Shown here piece after piece: positions 17,081-26,191 of a stretch of DNA of 64,000 nt (its first letter is position 1; the number at the start of each line of letters is the position of its first letter). Under the pieces are notes generated by a model, which worked only from the letters and a program-made list of their open reading frames with translations, was not told the DNA's origin and searched no databases. The DNA is from JAIRVZ01 sp031553415 (GTDB taxonomy: Bacteria > Bacteroidota > Bacteroidia > Bacteroidales > Azobacteroidaceae), in the NCBI GenBank assembly GCA_031553415.1, contig JAVBLO010000005.1:25435-89434 (forward strand), given 5' to 3'. A program made the translations under genes and the position numbers.

Positions 17081-19351
17081 TTACCTTACCGGATACTTTT
17101 CGGCAGAAGGAGGTGCATTTTCTGATTTCGCACCCCAATTTTCGTTTGCTTTGTTACCCATTATGAGCTCCAGTTTTCCACCATTTTTAATGTCTTCGTG
17201 ACTAAACCAGGGCTGCTCTAAATTTTTTCCGTTCAGTTTTGCCGATTGGATGTATTTATTTTCTTTCGAGCAATTTTTCGCATTGATTTCAAAGAAATGA
17301 TTATTGCCAAGGTTTATTTTTATGTTTTCAAAACAAGGACTTCCGATGTTATATATTGGCAAGCCCGGAGTCACCGGATAAAAACCCATCATTGAGAACA
17401 CAACAAACGCCGACATTCCACCACCATCTTCATCTCCGGGCATACCCATCAAATCATCCCTGAACCACTGATTAAGTAATTCCCGTATCCTTTTTTGGGT
17501 CTTCCATGGTTGTCCCGCATAATTGTACAAATAGGGTATATGAAGAGACGGTTCATTGGCCATTGAAAACTGCCCCACATTGCCGGTATGGTCGGGTAAT
17601 TGCGCATAAAATACATACTTGCCCGTTCCCAACGGCTCCCTGAATGTCTGGTCCAGATTCTTTATGAAATTATTGGCGCCTCCCATCAGTTGAATCAAAT
17701 CATCCGGATTGTGAGGAACATCCCAACGGTATACCCAGGCATTATTTTCATCGTAATAATCTCTTGCTCCCTGTCCGCCCGAGAAACGATAATCAAACGG
17801 CTCTATAAATTTTCCATCCTTGTCTTTCGGGTGAAAAAAGGCGGTTTCGGAATTGTAAACATTACGATAATTGTATGAGCGTTTCAGAAAATGTTCATAA
17901 TCGTCTGTTTTACCTAATTCTTTAGCTATTTGTGACAAACACCAATCATCATAACATGTTCCAAGGGTTATTGCCACTGACTGTCGTTTTTCCTTGGGAT
18001 GAACTCCTTTTACCGTTTCTTCCTCTTCGGGATATAACGAAGGATAATAACCCTTTTCCTGATAAAAAATATCTAATTCCGTATTACCCATTCGCTTCCA
18101 GGGGAGTAAAGACTTATCGGTTAATGAGCTTTTGCAGGCATTGTAAGCCGCTTCCAAATCATACCCGTGCAACCCCTTACAATAGGCATCCCAAACGACT
18201 GCTACAGAATGATTCCCATTCATCCTGTGACTATCGCCCGTAACTTCGGGAAACGTAGGCATCCAACCCTCTTTGCTTTGTTCTGCCATGCGGAGATATG
18301 AATTAACCATATCGGATTCCATTTCCGGTTCTATTATAATGCGTAACGGATGTGTTGCTCTGTAAGTATCCCATACCCAATCGTCGGTATAAAAAGGAGT
18401 TCCTTCATCATCATGTATTTGTCCGTCGAAGGCGCTGTAATATCGACCATCTTCTGAAATATTAATCATTCGTTCGTAAGTTCTGTAAAGCGATGTGTAA
18501 AAAACAGCTTTATCTTCGTTGCCAATATCTTGTATTTCTATTTTGCTTAATGCATCGTTCCACTTTTTTCTTCCAATATTTGCAATCTTATCGACACTAT
18601 ATGTTTGTATTTCTCTTTTCAGGTTTTTACGGGCTTGTTCTTCGCTGATAAAAGACACTCCATACCGTATGTTTACCTGTTTTTGCTGGAAACATAAAAT
18701 CAATGCTTTGTTCATTCCTTCAACAGTTGTTTTATGGTAATCAATCTCATTATTGTTTAATGCACCGGCGCTCAAAACAGGTTGTTCCGCTTCTAAATAC
18801 AGATACACTTTAGTACCTTGTCCAACCAACTGGTATCCGGAAACCCCGCATCCTGTTGTCTTTAATGCTCCATTACGAGTATTGATAATCAGCTGATTGG
18901 ATAAATTTTCATCAAAGGTAAAATTATAAACCCCCGATTGGTGCGAAGGAGCAAAATCCACTTTAATTTTAGCTTCGTTTAAATAAACGGAATAACGATA
19001 AGGAGATATTTTTTCATCATCGTAGCTATAATCAATAACAGGCGAAAATGTACCCCAGAATTCGTTTTTAGGACTTATATTGAAAGCGGAACTACCCCGA
19101 TGACTTGTAACAATAACCGGAACTCCGGATATGAAATCAGAAGTATAATCCTTTCGTTCCGGGTACACTCTCAACATACTGTTGGGCAAATGAACCGTGG
19201 GATAAGTAGGCACTAACAAATGGCTTATATTCCCGATGTAAGGATTCACATAATCTACCGGCAGCTTCTCCTGCCCGGGATTAAATTTATTGCACGAAAC
19301 AAGTGCGAGAATAAGGGTACATGCCAAAGGCAATAAAATTTTTCTTGTCAT
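17081..19351 (-). CDS. GH92 family alpha-mannosidase-like lipoprotein, divergent subfamily
   Basis: A 756-residue enzyme with a lipoprotein signal (LALVSC, Cys20). The start VDYVNPYIGNISHLLVPTYP is the GH92 N-terminal beta-sandwich pattern, and the (alpha/alpha)6 catalytic part has ANEPSLHIPYLYNYAGQPWK with the likely acid E600. The loop that in most GH92 enzymes reads GN(D/E)DCGQMSAW here reads GDEDGGGMSAF (639-649): the acidic pair is kept while Asn, Cys and Gln are changed. GH92 enzymes are calcium-dependent exo-alpha-mannosidases; the altered loop may mean another linkage or sugar. It is the last enzyme gene of the - strand locus, 14 bp after GH30. Confidence 0.87.
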   Translation of the reverse strand: MTRKILLPLACTLILALVSCNKFNPGQEKLPVDYVNPYIGNISHLLVPTYPTVHLPNSMLRVYPERKDYTSDFISGVPVIVTSHRGSSAFNISPKNEFWGTFSPVIDYSYDDEKISPYRYSVYLNEAKIKVDFAPSHQSGVYNFTFDENLSNQLIINTRNGALKTTGCGVSGYQLVGQGTKVYLYLEAEQPVLSAGALNNNEIDYHKTTVEGMNKALILCFQQKQVNIRYGVSFISEEQARKNLKREIQTYSVDKIANIGRKKWNDALSKIEIQDIGNEDKAVFYTSLYRTYERMINISEDGRYYSAFDGQIHDDEGTPFYTDDWVWDTYRATHPLRIIIEPEMESDMVNSYLRMAEQSKEGWMPTFPEVTGDSHRMNGNHSVAVVWDAYCKGLHGYDLEAAYNACKSSLTDKSLLPWKRMGNTELDIFYQEKGYYPSLYPEEEETVKGVHPKEKRQSVAITLGTCYDDWCLSQIAKELGKTDDYEHFLKRSYNYRNVYNSETAFFHPKDKDGKFIEPFDYRFSGGQGARDYYDENNAWVYRWDVPHNPDDLIQLMGGANNFIKNLDQTFREPLGTGKYVFYAQLPDHTGNVGQFSMANEPSLHIPYLYNYAGQPWKTQKRIRELLNQWFRDDLMGMPGDEDGGGMSAFVVFSMMGFYPVTPGLPIYNIGSPCFENIKINLGNNHFFEINAKNCSKENKYIQSAKLNGKNLEQPWFSHEDIKNGGKLELIMGNKANENWGAKSENAPPSAEKYPVR

Positions 19352-19365
19352 TTTTTGTCAGATAT

Positions 19366-20790
19366 TTAAAAACGAATTGTATTAAACGATTTCGCTGTTA
19401 CATTTATATTTATCGATTTGTTGTTGTAAGCAATTTTTACATTCTTTTCTTTTTCATCTTTGTTTACGACAATCACCACTATTTTACCATCCGGATTTAC
19501 GAAAGCCAAATGATCGTCAGTTTCGTTGGTTTTCAGCCGATAAGCGCCGGGCTGTACAAATCCAGTGAGGTGTTTCATTAAATAATATTCCGGGTTATAT
19601 GTCACTTTTCCGGTAGCTTTTTCTATTGAGATGAGCGCATTTTGCCGCCAACCCCATGTGCTTAAGCCTGTATGGTCAAGTACCATATTCCAATAAGTAT
19701 AAACGTTGGCGCCGTTTGAAAGATAGCGGTTTATCAAACCCCAGGTATATTCGGCATACTGCCAATCGTTTAAACCGTTGCCACATTCCGACTCTGTTTG
19801 CCAAAGCCGCAGTTGCGGATTTTCGCGATGAATAGCAGGAATTGCATCTTTTCCGCTCCACTGGAAACCAAACCCCTTGACATATTTCATTGCTTTTTCA
19901 TTTTTCAGAGCCGTGCGGAAATAATCGGTATTCCTCGTGTTGATTGTTCCAAAAAAAATTTCGGTTGTAATACTGTCTGCTTCAAATTGGGGTCCAAGAT
20001 ACTCGCCGATAAAATAAACCAGGTCTTCTGTCCGCCATTTGCAACTCGGGAACTTCTGGTTAGAGCAGGGTTCATTTTGTACATGAACAGCTTCGATTTG
20101 CAAACCTTCGCACTCGTAAGCTTTTATAAACTTGCTAAAATACAGTGCATAAGCCTCTAAATAGCCTTTGAGCATTTTGAAACCGGTTGCTTCCGGCGAA
20201 TTGGCCTGTTCAGGTGCAAGCCCGTTATTTTTGTCGAAACTACCGGCGTAATGGTTGCTGGTTTTCATCCACGCAGGTGGAGACCATGGTGAAGCCCAGA
20301 TTTTCAGGGCAGAATTTATGTTTTTTGCAGCCTTAATATAAGGTATAAGAATATAACGGTCACGGTCAATATTGAAGTTGATCATTTTAAAGTCTTCTGC
20401 CACATCGTTGAATGAATAAAAACTGAGCGCATAGTCGCTTGCACCCATCGGCATGCGGTTGAGCGTAAAATTGGCTTCCGAAGGACTAAAAAGTTTGTTC
20501 AAAACGTTGTTTCTTTCTTTCTCGGGAAGTGTAATCAACGCATCCCACCCCATTTCGTTAAAGCATCCGCCAAAACCTTCAATCTGTTGCAGTTTTTCGG
20601 TGGTTACCACAATGTCGGCATCATCAACTGTTTTATTTTCCAATGTTATCTTACCGCCTTTTTGCCACTGTTTTTCCGGCGTGCTGTACGTCCATTCTAC
20701 CTGTTGGGCAGTTGTAAAATGAAAAATGAAAAATGAAAAATGAAAAATGAGTATACCTTTCATAAAATCTTGTTTATTTGCTCTTTTCAT
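19366..20790 (-). CDS. GH30 family glycosidase
   Basis: A 474-residue retaining beta-glycosidase of the (beta/alpha)8 type with the GH30 side domain. Seen motifs: QIEGFGGCFNEMGWDAL near 69-85, IWASPWSPPAWMKT, acid/base E240 in AVHVQNEP, nucleophile E333 in LRLWQTESECG, and the C-terminal beta domain FVNPDGKIVVIVVN. GH30 members act on beta-glucosyl, beta-1,6-glucan, xylosyl or fucosyl linkages; the subfamily is not clear. The start chosen (20790) overlaps the stop of the preceding fusion gene in ATGA. A second Met at residue 10 begins the signal peptide itself, whose hydrophobic core is coded by a heptamer repeat. Confidence 0.88.
   Translation of the reverse strand: MKRANKQDFMKGILIFHFSFFIFHFTTAQQVEWTYSTPEKQWQKGGKITLENKTVDDADIVVTTEKLQQIEGFGGCFNEMGWDALITLPEKERNNVLNKLFSPSEANFTLNRMPMGASDYALSFYSFNDVAEDFKMINFNIDRDRYILIPYIKAAKNINSALKIWASPWSPPAWMKTSNHYAGSFDKNNGLAPEQANSPEATGFKMLKGYLEAYALYFSKFIKAYECEGLQIEAVHVQNEPCSNQKFPSCKWRTEDLVYFIGEYLGPQFEADSITTEIFFGTINTRNTDYFRTALKNEKAMKYVKGFGFQWSGKDAIPAIHRENPQLRLWQTESECGNGLNDWQYAEYTWGLINRYLSNGANVYTYWNMVLDHTGLSTWGWRQNALISIEKATGKVTYNPEYYLMKHLTGFVQPGAYRLKTNETDDHLAFVNPDGKIVVIVVNKDEKEKNVKIAYNNKSININVTAKSFNTIRF
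20716..20750 (-). repeat. Five perfect heptamer repeats inside the GH30 signal peptide
   Basis: On the + strand AAAATGA is repeated five times without error; on the coding strand the unit is TCATTTT. Because 7 is not a multiple of 3, the array codes a 7-residue period (HFSFFIF) and gives the same hydrophobic residues in every frame. Gain or loss of one unit would shift the frame of the enzyme after the signal peptide. Confidence 0.9.
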
Positions 20791-23700
20791 GTTTTTCTAT
20801 TTTTTTGTTCAAACATCCATCTCCACATATCAACATCACTGTATGCAGGCGACCATACGCCATGCCCAACATCTTTGTACTCTGTATAAACCGGTTTTCC
20901 TCCTGCTTTTTCTATGGCATCGATCATATCGCGTGAACGTTCGGGAATTACTGTTTTATCAGCATCGCCGTGAAAAACCCAGATGGGTATGTTGGTCAAT
21001 AATTCAGCATAAGAGGGATCGGGCGCAAGTTTCGTCTTGATATGCAAACCAGTACGGTTGAATACGCTTGTGTTGTCGCTCTCCTTGAGCAGTACAACAT
21101 TGTTAGTGTAAATGCCGTAGCGACCGTTATTCTGGGTGAGATTGCTATGGATATTTACTTTTTTACAACCATCCATCAGACTTTCTATTTCTATTCCGTC
21201 CCGGTCGTTTCCTTCGGTCAGACAGCTTTCTATGACAATATTTTCACTTTCGGAACAACGGATTCCTGAAAGATAGTTACGACTCATTTCACAACCCGAA
21301 ACCGTAACATTTTTTGCAAACATCATTTCAATTCCGCTACCGAATGGCGAAGTATCGAAACGGCTACCGGTAATCCAGCAATCAGTAACGTGAGACAAGT
21401 TGAGATTGTGGTGCAATCCGGCGCCGGGAACTACACTCGAACCATTATCGCTGAAATCACAGCGATTTATTTTTATGTTTTCAGCTCCTACTATCAAAAC
21501 ACCGTTTTTAGTAAAATTCTGAATCGTAACATTCTCGAACAGAATATTTTTAATTGCGCCGCCTTTTTCCGACCGGAGCACAACACCTTCACGGCTTGGC
21601 GCACTCATGTATGAGCGGGAACGACGGTCATGATTGGGGTCGTTGTTGGTTACTACCGTAACGGCGCCTTCAATTAGCAAATCGTGAAAAGCGACATTGC
21701 AGAGGCTGTCGTCACCACAAATAATGGTTTCAGCATGTACTTGGGGGGCAAGAAACAATATCGTTTCTTTTCCGTAACCCATAAGTGTCAATCCACTGTA
21801 AATTTTAAGCGGCACTTCGAGTGTGTGAATACCTCGTTCTAAAACGATAACTTTGTTATTTCCTTTGTTTTTATCAATAGCCTCCTGAACCGGTTCGCCA
21901 GCCCTGACCACAATGGTATTTCCCGGAATTTCTCTCGCAGGTTTATCCAATGCGCCTGTTTTTGCGGATTTCAAAAAATCAGTTTCAGGTAAAGTCTTCA
22001 AGTTATTGGTAGCCGGATGAGCATGTTTCCTCAACCCGGTCAAAGTACCAACCGGGAAATTGGCGCGCGTATGCTTTTCGATAACTTCCTTAGTATAAGG
22101 GAGCTCAATGCCCCTGACATTTTTGTAATAATCGTAAAATGACTCGTAAATATCTTTGTATTTTTCACGTCCCCGCTTCGACAATACTCCAAAAACGTCA
22201 ATATCGCCTTTGTCGAGCATCATTTGCGAGCATTGTTCGTAGGAATACGCCAGGCGGTCGTCAGCAACACTATAAAAATCCAATCCTTGTGTTAAAGCCG
22301 TTTGCGCCGCTTTGGCAAATTCGCCGATTCCGAGCTGAACGTGGTCCCAATCGCGGGTTGCTTCCTGGCTCTGACCACCCGGATAAATGTATTTGGTGAT
22401 ACCTCCGTTACGCGGCCCCCAATAGAAACGATCAACAGCGCGGTTAAAAATATCCTGGCGGTCGGTATAAACGCCAATACACATCATGGTACTGATTATG
22501 GAAGCATCCCAGTTTCCGTTGGCTTCGGTAAAAAAGTCTTCGATGGTGGGATACAATACCGTAAGCACCATGCGTTTGAATTGTTCCCTGTTTTTTTCCT
22601 TCCAACCTGGATAAGAATAAGTTATGATTTCGGCGGCGTTGAGAAAATAGTAGCCGAACAAACCCACATTCAGTTTGGCGTTATTGGCATCGAAACTGCG
22701 TAATTTGTACGACCATGCATTCAGGATTTCTACCGCTTTCCGGGCATACGCTTCGTCTTTTGTAATATACCACATCAAGGCATGATTGTAAACGGCAGTG
22801 CCGCTTTGAGAAAATTCCTTGCCTCCCACGCTGTTTTCACCGTAAGGTCCTTCTGAAATAAACGATACCGGTTTAGGGAGAAAGTCAAGCGCGGTTTCCT
22901 GTTTCAGCTTATTGAAAGATGTTTTCCAAGGTTCTGTTCCTTTTAATACGTTTTCGCGCATAAAGTCAAGGTCGGCCTGGTTCTGCGCCATACCAGGATG
23001 AACAAATGGTTTGGAGAGGAAAACGCTTTCCGGTTTTGTTTGTGGCCGGCTTTCCTGTGTTTTCCCAAAATCGTAATTCGGTTCCTTTCCCATCCGTAAA
23101 CGTAAAACCCCGCCTTGCATGATATCACTGTGCCGGATAAATGAAAAATCATATTTCGCACCATTTAATTCCGCACTTTGTATGTATATATTTTCAGGTG
23201 AATTGTTGATAGCCTCTACAATAAAAGTCTTTCCGTTTCCGAGATTTACAGTTGCTTTATCGAACAGCGGACTACCCAAAATGTATTGTCCCGAAGCCGT
23301 AAAAACCGGATAAAACCCAAGTGAGGATAGAATGTACCATGCCGACATCTGACCGCAATCTTCATTTCCAATGATTCCTTCCGGTTGGTTTTTGTAAAAT
23401 TCTTTCATGATGTAACGGGCAAGCCGCGCGGTTTTCCACTGTTGTCCGATATACGAATACAGATACGCAATGTGGTGGCTCGGTTCATTTCCATGTGCAT
23501 ATTGTCCGATACAACCTGTCAAATCGACAAGTACATCAGGGTCGTTTGTAGCATCTAAAGCAAAGAACGTATTTAATCGATCTTCAAAAGGTACTTCACC
23601 GCCCAATAAATCTATCAAACCTTCTACATCTTGCGGGACAAGCCACAGGTATTGCCACGGATTTCCTTCGGCATAGTCGGTAGCCCATGGTTTGACCGAT

Positions 23701-26144
23701 TTTATCGGGTCGAAAACAGGATTCCAAGTTCCGTCAGCCATTTTTCCGCGAAAGAACCCAACATTTCGATCATAATAAAATTTATAATTTTCAGCCCGTT
23801 TGGCGAAATATTTGTAATCATCGGTTTTCCCCAGCTTTTTTGCCAACAGTGCAATGCTTGCATTGCCGACAGCGTATTCAAGCGCCATGGCGACAGGACG
23901 GTTTGTCATTACATCAGACGGTATCGGTTTCAGTTCACGGTCGTATTCCAATCCACGCACATTGCCCATAGCCGACTGTTTCAACGCATTAAACGCCCGC
24001 TCCGCATCAATACCTTTTATACCCTTCAGGCAGGCTTCGGCAATTACCTCAAAGCTGCTGTTTCCAACCATTGTTCCTGTATCGTATCCACGCAAATGCC
24101 AAACTGGCAACATTCCTGTCTGGTCGAAAATTGCCAGCATCGAATTGACAAAATCAGCGGTGCGTTTTTCGTCAATCAGGGTGAACAGTGGGTGCGCTGC
24201 ACGGTATGTATCCCACAATGAGAAGATGGTATAATTGTCGAACCCCGGATTTTTATAATTTTTCCAATCGGAACCACGATAGTCTCCGTTAGCATCGTTG
24301 AACAGCGAAGGATGAATCATGGCGTGATACAGCGAAGTATAAAAAATGCGCTTGTCATTCTCGTTTTTTGTTTCTACAACAATTTTTGAAAGTTCGCTGT
24401 TCCATTTTCCATTTGCCTGCGCAGCAATTTCTTCAAAATTCCAGTCAGGTATTTCCGCTTTAATATTTTCCAGTGCATTGTCGGCACTTACCGGAGAAAT
24501 TCCGACTTTCAACTGTATGGTTTTTGGCGATTGGGCGAAAGTGATTACACCTTTGAGCGCTTTCCCGTTTGCTTTTTTGCCAGAAACGGATTTTACATCA
24601 TCGTAAATCGTAAAATTATCAATAGGTATAGACGTTTTTATAGCAAAGAAAACCTGTTGCTTTTTTGCCCATCCTTCCGACGAACGGTATCCTTTAAACG
24701 TATATTTATCAACCTGTTCGATATAGGTATCGGTAGAACGGTCGTTGATACCTTCCGCCAAATCAATCATGATACGTGCGTTCTCTCCCTGTGGAAAAGT
24801 ATATTTATGAAACCCAACCCTTTCTGAAGCCGTAAGTTCTACATCGATATTATAATCATCGAGTTTTACGCGGTAGTATCCGGGGCTTGCCGTTTCATTC
24901 AGATGCGAAAATTGAGAGGCATAACCGCTGTAACGTTCTGTTTCCTTGCCTTTTTTCAATTTCAGTTCGCCCATATAAGGCATTAGCAGTACATCGCCCA
25001 AATCGCCGATTCCTGTTCCGCTAAGGTGTAACTGGGGGAAGCCAATAATCACACTGTCGCGGTAATTGTAGCCCGAACACCAGTCCCAGCCTTTGAAAAA
25101 ATTGGACGGGCCTACCTGAACAGCTCCATACGGCACACTTGCTCCCACAAAGACGTGCCCGTGTCCTCCGGATCCGATAAAAGGATCAACCCAATCTGTA
25201 AATTTTTGCTCATTCGCCTTGATGTAGGAAGATTTTGTTGGTTTTACCTGCCGGATGCTGCCATCGGCATTGTAATACAATTTATCAACACACACTGAAC
25301 GTAAGTTGCCTTGTCCTGATATGTCACAGGTATGGTAAAACAGATACCATTGTCCTTTATACTCCACTATCGAACCGTGATTAGTATCGGAACTGACACC
25401 GTCGAGCAGTATTCCACGATAAGTCCACGGTCCTAATGGCGAATCGCTTGTGGCATAACGCAGCCGGTTATGCCCTTTTGAGTTGTCGGCATAAGAAAGG
25501 TAATAAATTCCCTTCCGCTTGTGAACCCATGCGCCTTCATGAAAATCTTCAAGACCTTTCATATCTTGCAATGCACCATCGGGTTCTGCCATATTTTTTT
25601 TTAACTTAGCCGCTTTACAGCGGGCGCCTCCCCCGTAATAAAAATAAGCCTGTCCATCGTCATCGACAAAAACGCAGGGGTCGATCATGGCGTGCTGGTC
25701 ACCTTCGAGTTCAAGATAACCCTGCACCGTGAAATCTGAAGCGGGCTTGTCGCTTACGGCAATGCCTGTCTTCCATGTGCGATTCCAGTCGGTACCGCTT
25801 GGATGAGGAAAGTAGAAATAATACTTCCCGTTTTTGTATGCACAATCAGGCGCCCACATGAAACCGCCCTCCTTGCGCCCCCATGATACCTGGCTTGCTT
25901 CGAGAATCTGACCATGGTCAAACCAGTTGAGCATATCGTCGGTGGAAAATACATGGTATTTATCCATACGGTCGCAACCTCGTGGCGGGTTAATATCGTG
26001 GGAAGGATAAATGTAAAGCCTCCCGTCAGCCCAAACATGTGCCGAAGGGTCGGCAGTGTAAATGTGGCGGATAATGGGATTGCCCTGAGAAAATGAATAC
26101 AAAATACAAAAAGTAAAATACAGTAAAAAGAAAGTTCGCTTCAT
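20787..26144 (-). CDS. GH43 + GH92 + alginate-lyase-like + beta-helix + esterase-tail fusion protein
   Basis: A 1785-residue secreted multi-enzyme in one uninterrupted frame. Signal peptide 1-20. GH43 propeller about 21-305: base D32 (YTADPSAHVW), D155 (MIDPCVF), acid E203 (FHEGAW). GH92 about 315-1030: WVDPFIGSGGHGH, acid E887 (HGNEPSHH), GNEDCGQMSAW at 926-936. Alginate-lyase/PL38-like (alpha/alpha) domain about 1045-1360: FVHPGM, NGNW at 1209-1212, RDWDH ending at H1268. Right-handed beta-helix about 1405-1700. The last 80 residues match the end of an alpha/beta-hydrolase esterase with Asp1729 and His1761 but without the serine part. No internal signal peptide and no T9SS tail are seen. 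Each domain is usually a separate gene. Lyase plus GH43 plus GH92 fits stepwise attack on a uronic-acid glycan. Confidence 0.85.
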   Translation of the reverse strand: MKRTFFLLYFTFCILYSFSQGNPIIRHIYTADPSAHVWADGRLYIYPSHDINPPRGCDRMDKYHVFSTDDMLNWFDHGQILEASQVSWGRKEGGFMWAPDCAYKNGKYYFYFPHPSGTDWNRTWKTGIAVSDKPASDFTVQGYLELEGDQHAMIDPCVFVDDDGQAYFYYGGGARCKAAKLKKNMAEPDGALQDMKGLEDFHEGAWVHKRKGIYYLSYADNSKGHNRLRYATSDSPLGPWTYRGILLDGVSSDTNHGSIVEYKGQWYLFYHTCDISGQGNLRSVCVDKLYYNADGSIRQVKPTKSSYIKANEQKFTDWVDPFIGSGGHGHVFVGASVPYGAVQVGPSNFFKGWDWCSGYNYRDSVIIGFPQLHLSGTGIGDLGDVLLMPYMGELKLKKGKETERYSGYASQFSHLNETASPGYYRVKLDDYNIDVELTASERVGFHKYTFPQGENARIMIDLAEGINDRSTDTYIEQVDKYTFKGYRSSEGWAKKQQVFFAIKTSIPIDNFTIYDDVKSVSGKKANGKALKGVITFAQSPKTIQLKVGISPVSADNALENIKAEIPDWNFEEIAAQANGKWNSELSKIVVETKNENDKRIFYTSLYHAMIHPSLFNDANGDYRGSDWKNYKNPGFDNYTIFSLWDTYRAAHPLFTLIDEKRTADFVNSMLAIFDQTGMLPVWHLRGYDTGTMVGNSSFEVIAEACLKGIKGIDAERAFNALKQSAMGNVRGLEYDRELKPIPSDVMTNRPVAMALEYAVGNASIALLAKKLGKTDDYKYFAKRAENYKFYYDRNVGFFRGKMADGTWNPVFDPIKSVKPWATDYAEGNPWQYLWLVPQDVEGLIDLLGGEVPFEDRLNTFFALDATNDPDVLVDLTGCIGQYAHGNEPSHHIAYLYSYIGQQWKTARLARYIMKEFYKNQPEGIIGNEDCGQMSAWYILSSLGFYPVFTASGQYILGSPLFDKATVNLGNGKTFIVEAINNSPENIYIQSAELNGAKYDFSFIRHSDIMQGGVLRLRMGKEPNYDFGKTQESRPQTKPESVFLSKPFVHPGMAQNQADLDFMRENVLKGTEPWKTSFNKLKQETALDFLPKPVSFISEGPYGENSVGGKEFSQSGTAVYNHALMWYITKDEAYARKAVEILNAWSYKLRSFDANNAKLNVGLFGYYFLNAAEIITYSYPGWKEKNREQFKRMVLTVLYPTIEDFFTEANGNWDASIISTMMCIGVYTDRQDIFNRAVDRFYWGPRNGGITKYIYPGGQSQEATRDWDHVQLGIGEFAKAAQTALTQGLDFYSVADDRLAYSYEQCSQMMLDKGDIDVFGVLSKRGREKYKDIYESFYDYYKNVRGIELPYTKEVIEKHTRANFPVGTLTGLRKHAHPATNNLKTLPETDFLKSAKTGALDKPAREIPGNTIVVRAGEPVQEAIDKNKGNNKVIVLERGIHTLEVPLKIYSGLTLMGYGKETILFLAPQVHAETIICGDDSLCNVAFHDLLIEGAVTVVTNNDPNHDRRSRSYMSAPSREGVVLRSEKGGAIKNILFENVTIQNFTKNGVLIVGAENIKINRCDFSDNGSSVVPGAGLHHNLNLSHVTDCWITGSRFDTSPFGSGIEMMFAKNVTVSGCEMSRNYLSGIRCSESENIVIESCLTEGNDRDGIEIESLMDGCKKVNIHSNLTQNNGRYGIYTNNVVLLKESDNTSVFNRTGLHIKTKLAPDPSYAELLTNIPIWVFHGDADKTVIPERSRDMIDAIEKAGGKPVYTEYKDVGHGVWSPAYSDVDMWRWMFEQKNRKT

Positions 26145-26191
26145 GTTCTTCTAATTTATTTCGTTTGACGCTTTTGACACTGTCCCTGATT

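Noticed and set aside
23631..24234. 196- and 126-codon open frames on the + strand
   Set aside because: Both are mirror frames of the GH92 domain of the fusion enzyme and overlap each other. Neither has a recognisable product.
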